A stretch of DNA of 34,633 bases from an uncultured Lachnoclostridium sp. (GCA_944376715.1 CALWDO010000033.1:1-34633); one strand, 5' to 3'. Shown: positions 1 through 9,746, counted from the first letter of the stretch. Notes: a model not told the origin generated them from the sequence alone. Made by a program: numbers and translations.

Positions 1-302
1 AGAATCAGCTGAAACTGTTCCATCTTGTCGTTTACAGGTTCCGGTTCACGGACAACGACGGGTGGTACTTTTCCTTGCTCCATCTCGGGCAGAAGCGCTT
101 TGATAGCTTTTAACTGAAGCCCCTGCTCTTTCAGTTCTTTGATCTGATGGAACATGCGGATGTTCTCTTCTGTATAACAGCGATGACCCATTTCGTTGCG
201 TTCTACGGGAAGTTCCAGTTCCTCTTCCCAGTAGCGGAGAACGTGGGCTTCCACGTCCACCATTTTCGCAGCGTCGGAGATCATGTAACGCCTGGTATCC
301 AT
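1..302 (-). CDS. MerR-family transcriptional regulator (partial, C-terminus beyond window)
   Basis: The minus-strand frame is open from an ATG at 302 down to the window edge and gives about 100 residues. It begins with a winged-helix MerR DNA-binding domain: MISDAAKM as the first helix-turn-helix, then LRYWEEE, RNEMGHRCYTEE and IRMFHQIKELKEQGLQLKAIK, the usual MerR wing and helix order. A Pro/Val-rich linker follows, and the effector domain is outside the window. The start is preceded by GGAGGG about 6 nt upstream. A promoter for it lies at 342-369 and overlaps the promoter of the divergent DUF1858 gene, so it may control that gene as well as itself. The inducer cannot be told. The family call is firm; the specific role is unknown. 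Confidence 0.85.
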   Translation of the reverse strand, partial: MDTRRYMISDAAKMVDVEAHVLRYWEEELELPVERNEMGHRCYTEENIRMFHQIKELKEQGLQLKAIKALLPEMEQGKVPPVVVREPEPVNDKMEQFQLI

Positions 303-341
303 ACACATCCCTCCACCTGTGAAATTGTACGATTCTTATAA

Positions 342-369
342 ATTATATCATACTCCCTTGATTTTGCAA
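342..369 (-). promoter_or_regulatory. Sigma-A-type promoter for the MerR-family gene
   Basis: Read on the minus strand, TTGCAA (364-369) and TATAAT (342-347) are separated by 16 nt and lie about 40 nt upstream of the regulator's start codon. The -35 abuts the -35 of the divergent promoter at 358-386. Confidence 0.6.
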
Positions 370-386
370 GTGAATGGAGGTATAAT
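358..386 (+). promoter_or_regulatory. Sigma-A-type promoter for the DUF1858 gene
   Basis: TTGATT (358-363) and a perfect TATAAT (381-386) have 17 nt between them, with the start codon 45 nt further on. The element is interleaved with the minus-strand promoter at 342-369. Confidence 0.65.
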
Positions 387-431
387 GCTGAATGGTAACT
401 ATTCGACAATTTATGCAGGAGGTTATTGAAT

Positions 432-635
432 ATGGCTAAGATTTCCAAAGACATGATCATCGCAGATCTGGTAAAGATGGATCAGAATATTATACCGATT
501 CTTATGAGAGAGGGGATGCACTGCATCGGCTGCCCGTCCGCACAGGGTGAGAGCCTGGAAGAGGCTGCTCTGGTTCACGGCATGAATCCGGACGTGCTGG
601 TTGCAAGACTGAACAATTTCCTCGGCGAAGAATAA
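432..635 (+). CDS. Small DUF1858 domain protein with CxxC motif
   Basis: This 67-residue protein is almost entirely one DUF1858-type domain, the family often called hybrid-cluster-protein-associated redox disulfide proteins. The hallmarks are the N-terminal ISKDMIIADLV segment, the CIGCPSA motif with Cys31 and Cys34, and the ESLEEAALVHG helix. Members are small cytosolic proteins with a putative redox-active or metal-binding cysteine pair; the biochemical role is not settled. ATG at 432 is chosen because AGGAGG at 418-423 sits 8 nt before it; the in-frame TTG at 426 is too close to that site. A strong terminator follows at 658, so the gene is probably monocistronic. The MerR-family regulator is its divergent neighbour. 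Confidence 0.85.
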   Translation: MAKISKDMIIADLVKMDQNIIPILMREGMHCIGCPSAQGESLEEAALVHGMNPDVLVARLNNFLGEE

Positions 636-657
636 TCGGTACTGAAGAACAAAAATA

Positions 658-706
658 CCGCGGAGACTGATCCCGTAAGGGAAAAGTCTCCGCGGTTTTT
701 GTTTTT
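658..706 (+). terminator. Rho-independent terminator, likely bidirectional
   Basis: A perfect 11-bp stem (CCGCGGAGACT at 658-668 and its complement at 685-695) is followed by TTTTTGTTTTTT. It lies between the DUF1858 gene and the convergent mecA, whose stop is at 723. The A-rich stretch upstream could serve as the U-tract for the opposite strand. Confidence 0.92.
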
Positions 707-722
707 TGTACGTTGTCTTTCG

Positions 723-1457
723 TCAGATCCTGGAAAGCGCATCCAGAGCGTTCTGCCGGAGCAGAAGCGTGTAATGTTCCGCCATATAAGCTTCATTGGC
801 AGGCGTGTATTTCCCGCTGGAACCGTATTCCGAAAGTATATTGCATACTTTGTTGAACTCTTCCGGAGTATGGCCGGATTTGGAAACGACCAGATGGAAC
901 TGGCCTGTCTCGGGATTCTTATACAGACGATTGTCGCCATGGTAAATGTCCCGGAGAATCCTGGCGGCTTCCAGAAGCGGTTCCATTTGAGGAAACAGGT
1001 AAAGCTTCTGAAGATTCAGCTCGCTGGCTATCTCTGCAGCCTGCTCTTCGCGGTTGTCTTTGGGCGCATTCTTCAGCCGGTGCTCGATCAGTTTCTGGAA
1101 CAGATCCAGTACTTCGTCTGCGCCATCGGGAAGAAAATCCTTCACGCGGTCATCCTGCGGATCAGAGGATCCCTGGGAGAATCTGGAAAAACGCGTGTCC
1201 AGTTCTTCCGGATCGGATACTTTGGTGATATCTAATATAATGCACTCATTGGGCATGGGTATCGCTTCGATCATTAACGGGATGTTGTCAGCCTCAAATC
1301 CAAACTGATGGGAAGCCTGTTCCATCATGTCTCTGAACAGGGAACGGGCCTTCTCTGAGCCGTAGGCAATCTCGCTGAGTTTCATGTGACGGACTTCCAG
1401 GTCATCACGGGTCAGTGTACAACGTATTTTGTTTTCATTGATTTTTTCAATTCTCAT
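723..1457 (-). CDS. mecA: Adaptor protein MecA
   Basis: This 244-residue protein has the MecA layout. The N-terminal domain starts MRIEKINENKIRCTLTRDDL and continues with the MEQASHQFGFEADNIPLMIEAIP segment. An acidic, low-complexity linker follows at about residues 90-125, and the C-terminal ClpC-binding domain ends ALSRI. MecA family members are adaptors that deliver substrates such as ComK to the ClpCP protease and help assemble the ClpC hexamer. The family call rests on the N-terminal motif, the length and the two-domain layout. Which targets it serves here is not visible; in clostridia, roles in competence-like or stress control are plausible. The start codon has only a weak upstream purine stretch, but a good promoter lies at 1492-1520. 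Confidence 0.9.
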   Translation of the reverse strand: MRIEKINENKIRCTLTRDDLEVRHMKLSEIAYGSEKARSLFRDMMEQASHQFGFEADNIPLMIEAIPMPNECIILDITKVSDPEELDTRFSRFSQGSSDPQDDRVKDFLPDGADEVLDLFQKLIEHRLKNAPKDNREEQAAEIASELNLQKLYLFPQMEPLLEAARILRDIYHGDNRLYKNPETGQFHLVVSKSGHTPEEFNKVCNILSEYGSSGKYTPANEAYMAEHYTLLLRQNALDALSRI

Positions 1458-1491
1458 GCGATCACAACCTGTTGATTTTATAGTTTAATAT

Positions 1492-1520
1492 AGTATAAAC
1501 AAAAAAGGAAAATATGTAAA
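1492..1520 (-). promoter_or_regulatory. Sigma-A-type promoter for mecA
   Basis: On the minus strand, TTTACA (1515-1520) and TATACT (1492-1497) are spaced by 17 nt and lie 35 nt upstream of the mecA start codon. Confidence 0.65.
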
Positions 1521-1573
1521 GTCTGCGTACTTGTGAAAAAAAGGAAAAAATCTGAAATTTTTATGAAAATGCC

Positions 1574-1601
1574 TTGAAAAACAGCAGCCGGTATGTATAA
1601 T
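1574..1601 (+). promoter_or_regulatory. Sigma-A-type promoter for the GH18 protein gene
   Basis: TTGAAA (1574-1579) and a perfect TATAAT (1596-1601) have a 16-nt spacer. The start codon at 1924 is more than 300 nt away, which leaves a long untranslated leader. Confidence 0.6.
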
Positions 1602-1923
1602 GAAACTGTAAGTCTTTATTCTTAATTCTTTTCACGAATCGTGAAAGTTCCCATTGTTACAGGTATATAAGGGGGGATGTGGAGATCGTTGTCTGCACGT
1701 CATAATATATCACGAATCTTCCTTTTGGGATGTGTGCAGACGGCAGAGAAGCCAGGACAGAGCTGTCAGGGGAAAGGGGTATATAACAGATTTTTAAGAA
1801 GAAAAGTTTATCTGTGTCCAAGATTATTGTGGTAGGAACGGCGGCTTTGTGGTAAAATCGACTTTATAGGAATGGAATATAGGGCGACAAGCCCGCGTAC
1901 ATAAGAAAATCTGGAGGGTACCG
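1602..1923 (+). other. Long structured 5' leader of the GH18 protein gene
   Basis: About 320 nt carry no convincing gene. They do hold secondary-structure and operator-like elements. One is a 17-bp palindrome, TTTCACGAATCGTGAAA (1630-1646), just downstream of the promoter, with TCACGAATC repeated at 1710-1718. Another is a long-range 8-bp stem, GTCTGCAC (1691-1698) with GTGCAGAC (1734-1741). A short GACAG/CTGTC hairpin lies at 1758-1769. No riboswitch class was recognised by eye. GGAGGG at 1913-1918 is the ribosome-binding site for the ATG at 1924. Confidence 0.5.
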
Positions 1924-3690
1924 ATGGCAAGAAGAGAGAGACAGGAGAGGGAGTTCCGTGAGCGAAGAAGGCCCAGGAAAAGAAAACGGCGGCTGAATCC
2001 GAAAGCTGTGCTGGTTCTGGCTGTCATTCTTCTGGTTTTGGCAGTCTGCCTGTTTATAGGCGGGAGGATGCTTTATGAAAAGTATTCGCCTTCAAAGGAG
2101 ATGGCGGATCCGAATGAGTATTTTCAGCTGACGGATGACCAGGATATGGCGGTGATCCTGAATGATGAAATATTAGAGGACAAGGCCCGGCTGATTGACG
2201 GCAGGGTATATCTGAATGTGGAGACGGTGTACCAGTATCTGGATGAGCGCTATTATTGGGACGCTGCGGAGAATCTGTATCTTTATGCACTGCCTACGGA
2301 GCTGGTCAGTGTGGGCGTCGGCAGCAGCGAATATACCGTGGCAAGATCCACTCAGAGCGTGGACTATGTGATCCTGCGTGTGGACGGAAGCGACGCCTAT
2401 GTGGCGGCTGATTTTCTGAAAAATTATACCAACTTCACATATGAGTACTGGGAAGAGCCCAATCGTGTTTATATCGTAAATGAATTTGGCACGAGGGACG
2501 TGGTGACGGCGCAGACCAATGCTCCGGTGCGGTATAAGGCCGGCATCAAAAGCCCGATCCTGACCAATGTGGAGAAGGGGACGGTGCTCTATAAGCTGGA
2601 GGAGCCGGAAGAGATCGACGAATGGACCCGAGTGTTGACGCCGGACGGATATATCGGCTATATCCGGGACGGCAAGATATCCGCGGTGACGCAGACTACG
2701 ATTGAGGAACCGGAGTTTGAAGAACCGGAATATACCAGCATTTCTAAAGACTACAAGATCAATCTGTCCTGGCATCAGGTGACCAATCAGGACGCCAACG
2801 GGCAGTTGCTGAACCGCATCGCAAATACCAAAGGGCTGACGACGATTTCACCCACCTGGTTTTCTATTGCGGATACGGACGGCAATATCTCTTCGCTGGC
2901 CAGCCAGGAATATGTAAATTACGCCCATCAGCAGGGACTGGAAGTATGGGCTCTGGTGGATAACTTCACAGACGGCGTAAGCACTTATGATACACTTTCC
3001 AGGACATCCAGCCGGCAGCGGCTGGTAAACCAGCTGATTGCTGCGGCGATCCAGTATGGGCTGGATGGCATCAATGTGGATTTTGAACTGATCACGGAGG
3101 ACTGCGCGAGAGCGTATATTGAATTTATCCGGGAACTGTCGATTATGTGCCGGATTAATGGAATCGTCCTTTCTGTTGATAATTATGTCCCGACGGCGTC
3201 TTCCGATCATTATTCCAGGGAGGAACAGGGAATATTTGCAGATTACGTGATCATTATGGGTTATGATGAGCATTACGCCGGATCTGAAGAAGCAGGTTCC
3301 GTCGCTTCTTATAATTTTGTAAAGAGTGGAATTGAGCGGATGCTGGAAGAAGTTCCGTCAGAAAAGGTGATCAACGCGGTTCCGTTCTATACCCGTTTCT
3401 GGAAGACGGACGCGGACGGTACGGTGAGCAGCGAGGCCCTCGGTATGGATTCTGCGGATGAACGTCTTGCCAACAACGGAGTAGAACCTGTCTGGGATGA
3501 AGAAACCCGGCAATATTATGCAGAGTTTGAATATGAAGGAAGCACATATCAGATGTGGCTGGAGGAAGAACGCTCTATCGAAGAAAAGATGACGCTGATC
3601 CGGGAATACAATCTGGCAGGCGTGGCGTCCTGGCGGCTGGGCTATGAACGCTCTACCATCTGGGATGTGATCCTCAGATATGTGAATTAA
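1924..3690 (+). CDS. Membrane-anchored SH3 / glycoside hydrolase family 18 protein
   Basis: This 588-residue protein begins with a very basic cytoplasmic stretch (residues 1-27) and a single membrane helix at about 28-50. The rest should therefore lie outside the cell. An N-terminal region resembling copper-amine-oxidase-N-like domains (VILNDEILEDKARLIDGRVYL) is followed by an SH3-like segment near residues 195-245 and an acidic EEPEFEEPE linker. A GH18 barrel begins at about residue 275. The active-site strand reads LDGINVDFE with Glu388 as the proton donor. Asn in place of the middle Asp of the DxxDxDxE motif is usual for YaaH/SleL-type spore or cell-wall GH18 enzymes. A peptidoglycan N-acetylglucosaminidase role is likely. 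It lies just upstream of a CwlD-like amidase, in keeping with wall or cortex remodelling. Confidence 0.85.
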   Translation: MARRERQEREFRERRRPRKRKRRLNPKAVLVLAVILLVLAVCLFIGGRMLYEKYSPSKEMADPNEYFQLTDDQDMAVILNDEILEDKARLIDGRVYLNVETVYQYLDERYYWDAAENLYLYALPTELVSVGVGSSEYTVARSTQSVDYVILRVDGSDAYVAADFLKNYTNFTYEYWEEPNRVYIVNEFGTRDVVTAQTNAPVRYKAGIKSPILTNVEKGTVLYKLEEPEEIDEWTRVLTPDGYIGYIRDGKISAVTQTTIEEPEFEEPEYTSISKDYKINLSWHQVTNQDANGQLLNRIANTKGLTTISPTWFSIADTDGNISSLASQEYVNYAHQQGLEVWALVDNFTDGVSTYDTLSRTSSRQRLVNQLIAAAIQYGLDGINVDFELITEDCARAYIEFIRELSIMCRINGIVLSVDNYVPTASSDHYSREEQGIFADYVIIMGYDEHYAGSEEAGSVASYNFVKSGIERMLEEVPSEKVINAVPFYTRFWKTDADGTVSSEALGMDSADERLANNGVEPVWDEETRQYYAEFEYEGSTYQMWLEEERSIEEKMTLIREYNLAGVASWRLGYERSTIWDVILRYVN

Positions 3691-3712
3691 AGCGTTCGGA
3701 ATAGGAAATCTG

Positions 3713-3753
3713 CCGCCGCATATACTTTTAGAGAGAGTATATGCGGCGGTTTT
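3713..3753 (+). terminator. Perfect 14-bp hairpin with short T-run, overlapping the amidase start codon
   Basis: CCGCCGCATATACT (3713-3726) pairs perfectly with 3736-3749 around a 9-nt loop, and TTTT follows at 3750-3753. It looks like an intrinsic terminator for the GH18 gene, but its right arm contains the ATG at 3741 used for the amidase. The T-run is short, so read-through is likely. Confidence 0.75.
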
Positions 3754-4448
3754 CTATGTGGAAAAAGGAACATCTGGAACTGATCATGTCGGTGGCGCTG
3801 ATCCTGTGCGCATGTCTGCTGGCCGGAAGAGGCTGGGAGATGGCGCTGGGAGAACGGGTAACGGAGGGAACGGATCAGAAAGTGGTGATTGTAGACGCCG
3901 GTCACGGGGGACGGGATCCCGGCAAGGTGGGCGTGGACGGATGCCTGGAAAAAGATCTGAATCTGGAGATCGCGAAAAAAGTACAGGCGGTCTTGGAACA
4001 GCAGGATGTGAAAGTGATCATGGTCCGGGACACAGATATGGGACTTTATGAAGAGCAGACTTCCAACAAAAAGGTACAGGATATGAAAAACCGCTGTGCC
4101 CTGATCAATGAGACCGCGCCGGACTGTGTAGTCAGTATCCATCAGAACAGTTACCACGAAGAATATGTAAGCGGAGCCCAGGTTTTTTACTACAGCAGTT
4201 CCGTCGAAGGGAAAGCGCTGGCGGAAGCGCTGCAAAGTGAGCTGATATCCTATGCGGATACTGAGAATCACCGCCAGGCAAAGGCCAATGACAGTTATTA
4301 CTTGTTAAAAAAGACGGAAGCGCCTATCGCTATCGTGGAATGCGGGTTCCTGAGTAACTGGGAGGAGGCGGCAAAATTGCAGGATGACGGCTACCAGAGC
4401 CGGATCGCCTGGGCTATATCCATGGGGATTCTGATGTATTTAAACTGA
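3741..4448 (+). CDS. cwlD: N-acetylmuramoyl-L-alanine amidase, CwlD-like
   Basis: A 235-residue zinc amidase of the Amidase_3 family. Residues 11-30 form an N-terminal signal or membrane segment. The catalytic domain carries VDAGHGGRDPG (His55), a metal-binding Glu in CLEKDLNLEIA (Glu70), SIHQNS (His134) and the catalytic Glu200 in IVECGFLSN. It cleaves the bond between N-acetylmuramic acid and L-alanine. Length and single-domain architecture match CwlD, which with PdaA makes muramic-delta-lactam in spore cortex; PdaA is not in the window. A weak GAGAGAG precedes the ATG at 3741, which is buried in the 3713-3749 hairpin. An in-frame ATG at 3756 is an alternative start without a clear ribosome-binding site. 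The spore role is inferred from architecture. Confidence 0.85.
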   Translation: MRRFSMWKKEHLELIMSVALILCACLLAGRGWEMALGERVTEGTDQKVVIVDAGHGGRDPGKVGVDGCLEKDLNLEIAKKVQAVLEQQDVKVIMVRDTDMGLYEEQTSNKKVQDMKNRCALINETAPDCVVSIHQNSYHEEYVSGAQVFYYSSSVEGKALAEALQSELISYADTENHRQAKANDSYYLLKKTEAPIAIVECGFLSNWEEAAKLQDDGYQSRIAWAISMGILMYLN

Positions 4449-4516
4449 TTCGTTGATTTTTCTGTTTTGTGATGTTACACTGGGAAAAACAGCAGCGAAG
4501 AAATCAGGTGAAAACA

Positions 4517-5566
4517 ATGGAGACAGAAGTAATCAAGATAGACAGAGACCATCCGGATATGCAGGCGTTTAAAAAAGCGGGACAGATCCTGAAGGAAGGT
4601 GGTCTGGTGGCATTTCCCACGGAGACGGTCTACGGTCTTGGAGCGAACGCCCTGGATGAAGAAGCGTCCCGTAAGATCTACGCGGCCAAAGGGAGACCCT
4701 CTGACAATCCGCTGATCGTACACATCGCCAGGATGGAGGATCTGGATAAGATCGTGAAAAAGGTACCGGAAGAGGCGCTAAAACTTGCGCAGCGTTACTG
4801 GCCGGGGCCCATGACGTTGATTATGGAAAAGAGTGAATGTGTGCCGTATGAGACGACGGGCGGACTGGATACGGTGGCGGTGCGGATGCCTTCGGATCCG
4901 GTGGCCAGAGAATTGATTCTGCAGGGAGGCGGTTATGTGGCGGCGCCCAGCGCCAATACTTCCGGCCGTCCCAGTCCCACTACTGCACGGCATGTGTATG
5001 AGGATATGGCAGGAAAGATCCCGCTGATTCTGGACGGCGGCCCGGTGGAGATCGGACTGGAATCCACCATCGTAGACCTGACAGACCGCGTTCCGACAGT
5101 TTTGCGTCCGGGATATATCACCATGGAGATGTTAAAGGATGTTCTGGGAGAAGTGCAGATGGACAGGGGACTGATTTCCTCGGATTCCAATGTCCATCCG
5201 AAGGCTCCGGGTATGAAATACCGCCATTATGCGCCGAAGGCAGACCTGAAGATCATAGAGGGGCCTGTGGAGAATGTGATCGCCTATATCAATGAAAAGG
5301 CTTCTGAGAAGGAGCGGCCTGGAATTATCTGTACGGAAGAGACGAAGGACAGATATTTATACGGGGATGTAAAGTGCATCGGTTCCCGGACCGATGAAAA
5401 CGCCATCGCCAGCCATCTGTTCGCGATCCTGAGAGAGTTTGATGCAGACGGAGTAGACGCCATCTATTCAGAATCTTTCGAGTCTCCGGGACTGGGACAG
5501 GCTATCATGAACCGGCTTTTGAAAGCAGCCGGGCACCAGCGCGTGGATGTGTCAAAGAAAGTATAA
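4517..5566 (+). CDS. sua5: L-threonylcarbamoyladenylate synthase (Sua5/YwlC type)
   Basis: This enzyme makes threonylcarbamoyl-AMP from threonine, bicarbonate and ATP, the first step of the t6A37 modification of ANN-decoding tRNAs. The 349-residue protein has a YrdC domain (about residues 14-200) with FPTETVYGLG, the KGRPSDNPL loop (residues 58-65) and PSANTSGRPSPT (144-155). A C-terminal Sua5 domain begins near PGMKYRHYAPKADL, so it is the long Sua5 form rather than the short TsaC form. ATG at 4517 is chosen because AGGTG at 4506-4510 is 6 nt upstream; the in-frame extension back to 4469 has no ribosome-binding site. The gene lies close upstream of upp with only 27 nt between them, suggesting co-transcription. 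Confidence 0.92.
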   Translation: METEVIKIDRDHPDMQAFKKAGQILKEGGLVAFPTETVYGLGANALDEEASRKIYAAKGRPSDNPLIVHIARMEDLDKIVKKVPEEALKLAQRYWPGPMTLIMEKSECVPYETTGGLDTVAVRMPSDPVARELILQGGGYVAAPSANTSGRPSPTTARHVYEDMAGKIPLILDGGPVEIGLESTIVDLTDRVPTVLRPGYITMEMLKDVLGEVQMDRGLISSDSNVHPKAPGMKYRHYAPKADLKIIEGPVENVIAYINEKASEKERPGIICTEETKDRYLYGDVKCIGSRTDENAIASHLFAILREFDADGVDAIYSESFESPGLGQAIMNRLLKAAGHQRVDVSKKV

Positions 5567-5593
5567 AAGATATATATACAGGAGGATAAGAAA

Positions 5594-6223
5594 ATGTCAA
5601 AAATCACTATTATGGATCATCCGTTGATCCAGCACAAAATCGGGATCATCAGAAGAAAAGAGACCGGTTCCAAAGACTTCCGCCAGCTGATTGGCGAGAT
5701 CGCCATGCTGATGTGTTATGAAGCGACGCGGGACCTGAAACTGTCGGATGTGGAGATCGAGACTCCTATGTGCGCCATGACAGCGAAGGAACTGGCAGGA
5801 AAGAAACTGGCGGTCGTACCGATCCTGCGTGCCGGACTGGGCATGGTGGACGGTATGCTGACCATGATTCCGGCGGCAAAGGTGGGACATATCGGACTGT
5901 ACCGCAACGAAGAGACGCTGGAACCGGTGGAATACTACTGCAAACTGCCTCAGGACTGCGCGGAAAGGGAGGTCTTTGTGGTGGATCCCATGCTGGCTAC
6001 AGGCGGTTCTTCCTCCGCGGCCATCACTATGCTGAAAGAAAAAGGTGTGCGCCATATCCGCTTTATGTGTATCATCGCGGCTCCGGAAGGCGTGAAAAGA
6101 ATGCAGAAAGAACACCCGGATGTAGACCTTTATATCGGAGCCCTGGACGACCATCTGAATGAGCACGGTTATATCGTACCGGGACTGGGAGATGCCGGAG
6201 ACCGCATCTTTGGAACGAAGTAG
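5594..6223 (+). CDS. upp: Uracil phosphoribosyltransferase
   Basis: This pyrimidine-salvage enzyme converts uracil and PRPP into UMP. The 209-residue protein has the expected length. It carries the PRPP-binding loop [12 protein letters not shown] (Asp131 in the DPMLATGG core) and the uracil-binding [13 protein letters not shown] stretch near the C-terminus. AGGAGG at 5580-5585 lies 8 nt before the ATG. It is sandwiched between sua5 and the dCMP deaminase gene, only 8 nt apart from the latter, which makes a small nucleotide-metabolism unit. Nothing unusual was seen. Confidence 0.97.
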   Translation: MSKITIMDHPLIQHKIGIIRRKETGSKDFRQLIGEIAMLMCYEATRDLKLSDVEIETPMCAMTAKELAGKKLAVVPILRAGLGMVDGMLTMIPAAKVGHIGLYRNEETLEPVEYYCKLPQDCAEREVFVVDPMLATGGSSSAAITMLKEKGVRHIRFMCIIAAPEGVKRMQKEHPDVDLYIGALDDHLNEHGYIVPGLGDAGDRIFGTK

Positions 6224-6231
6224 GAGGCGCT

Positions 6232-6717
6232 ATGGGAGAGAAAAGAACAGACTATATTACCTGGGATCAGTATTTTATGGGAATCGCGGAGCTTTCGGCC
6301 ATGCGGTCCAAAGATCCTAATACTCAGGTGGGAGCGTGCATCGTCAGCAAGGATAATAAGATTCTGTCCATGGGATACAATGGCTTTCCCAAAGGATGCG
6401 ATGACGATGAATTTCCCTGGAACCGGGAAGGGGATCTCTACGACAGCAAATATGCGTATGTGACTCACAGCGAGCTGAATGCCATCCTGAATTACCGCGG
6501 CGGGAGCCTGGAAGGAACGAAGATCTATGTGACGCTGTTTCCCTGCAATGAATGCGCCAAGGCGATCATTCAGGCGGGGATCGCGGAGATCGTGTACGCG
6601 GACGACAAATACAACGGAACCCCCGGAACTTTGGCGTCCAGAAGGATGCTGAAGGCGGCGGGAGTAAAATTGACGCCATATAAGAGCGATCATCGGAAAT
6701 TAGAATTAGAAGTTTGA
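6232..6717 (+). CDS. Deoxycytidylate (dCMP) deaminase, ComEB-like
   Basis: This cytosolic zinc enzyme deaminates dCMP to dUMP, feeding thymidylate synthesis. The 161-residue protein has the cytidine-deaminase-type zinc site: His79 and Glu81 in THSELNAI, with Cys105 and Cys108 in FPCNECAK. The N-terminal MRSKDPNTQVGACIV and MGYNGFPKGCDDDE stretches are typical of dCMP deaminases of the ComEB type. GGAGG directly precedes the start, and the gene follows upp by 8 nt, so the two are likely co-translated. Ser80 replaces the Ala of the usual HAE motif, which is common in this family. The product is assigned with confidence; dCMP as substrate is inferred from the family. Confidence 0.93.
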   Translation: MGEKRTDYITWDQYFMGIAELSAMRSKDPNTQVGACIVSKDNKILSMGYNGFPKGCDDDEFPWNREGDLYDSKYAYVTHSELNAILNYRGGSLEGTKIYVTLFPCNECAKAIIQAGIAEIVYADDKYNGTPGTLASRRMLKAAGVKLTPYKSDHRKLELEV

Positions 6718-6734
6718 CAAAATCTGAACAAGAT

Positions 6735-6752
6735 TTGTTAATTGATTAACAA
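6735..6752. promoter_or_regulatory. 18-bp palindrome matching the clostridial Rex operator
   Basis: TTGTTAATTGATTAACAA has perfect 8-bp arms around TG and fits the known clostridial Rex pattern TTGTTAANNNNTTAACAA at every fixed position. It ends 7 bp before the -35 of the V-ATPase promoter. Rex is the NADH/NAD+-sensing repressor; its gene is not in the window, so regulation is inferred from sequence only. Confidence 0.6.
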
Positions 6753-6759
6753 ACATTTA

Positions 6760-6788
6760 TTGCCGACTGGAAAATCCTGTGCTATAAT
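6760..6788 (+). promoter_or_regulatory. Sigma-A-type promoter of the V-ATPase operon
   Basis: TTGCCG (6760-6765) and a perfect TATAAT (6783-6788) are exactly 17 nt apart. Transcription would begin near 6795, giving a leader of about 110 nt before the GTG at 6906. Confidence 0.8.
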
Positions 6789-6810
6789 ATCCAGAAATAA
6801 TCAAAAACTG

Positions 6811-6858
6811 AAAGTCATGCTTTTCGTGCCTGGGTGAAAATGCATGACTTTGGATTTT
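6811..6858 (+). promoter_or_regulatory. Leader stem-loop of the V-ATPase operon (attenuator or riboswitch candidate)
   Basis: AAAGTCATGC (6811-6820) pairs with GCATGACTTT (6842-6851). The inner TTTTC (6821-6825) pairs with GAAAA (6836-6840), leaving one bulged T and a 10-nt loop, GTGCCTGGGT. GGATTTTT follows. This could be an imperfect terminator or part of a sensory RNA. A Na+-responsive riboswitch class is known upstream of Na+-handling genes, but I cannot match its consensus by eye. Confidence 0.6.
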
Positions 6859-6905
6859 TGTGGGTATCATGGAAACAAAAAGCGAAAGTATAAGGTGGTG
6901 AAAAT

Positions 6906-7214
6906 GTGCTGGAAGATACTTTAAAATCCGTGAAAGAGGCAGAGGCCAAAGCCGATCAGACTGTCAGGGAAGCGGAAGGCAAAGCGGAGGCGATTCTGGC
7001 GGAGGCGAGAGAAAAGGCTCAGGAGATGAGAGAAGACGCTTCTCTGAGGGCAAGAACCAGAAAACAGGAGGAGCAGGAAGCTGCTCAGGAAGAGGGAGCG
7101 AAACGTCTGAAAGAAGCGGCGGAGGAAGCGAGAAGAGAAGTAGAGGCGCTGCGGAGCCTGGCGTCCTCCAAACGGGAGGAAGCCGTGAACGCCGTGATTT
7201 CCGCATTGATTTAA
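6906..7214 (+). CDS. V-type ATP synthase subunit G/H (peripheral stalk)
   Basis: A 102-residue, almost entirely helical and charged protein, rich in Glu, Ala and Lys. The heptad-like pattern EAEAKADQTVREAEGKAE continuing to about residue 80 indicates a long coiled coil. In A/V-type ATPases this subunit pairs with subunit E to form the peripheral stalk that joins the catalytic head to subunit I. It is the first gene of the operon, as in other bacterial ntp clusters. The start is GTG at 6906, supported by AAGGTGG at 6891-6897. The ATG at 6904 is out of frame and reads only six codons. The assignment rests on position, length and coiled coil, because sequence conservation in this family is low. 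Confidence 0.75.
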   Translation: MLEDTLKSVKEAEAKADQTVREAEGKAEAILAEAREKAQEMREDASLRARTRKQEEQEAAQEEGAKRLKEAAEEARREVEALRSLASSKREEAVNAVISALI

Positions 7215-7245
7215 AAACGCCGGATAAGGAAGGAGGGATGTGGAT

Positions 7246-9746
<2,501 letters not shown>

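Noticed and set aside
1677-1835. Open frame of 52 codons in the leader before the GH18 gene, beginning right after a GGGGGG run
   Set aside because: The G-run directly touches the ATG, the composition is not protein-like, and the frame crosses the stem-loop elements. It could be a leader peptide, but nothing supports this.
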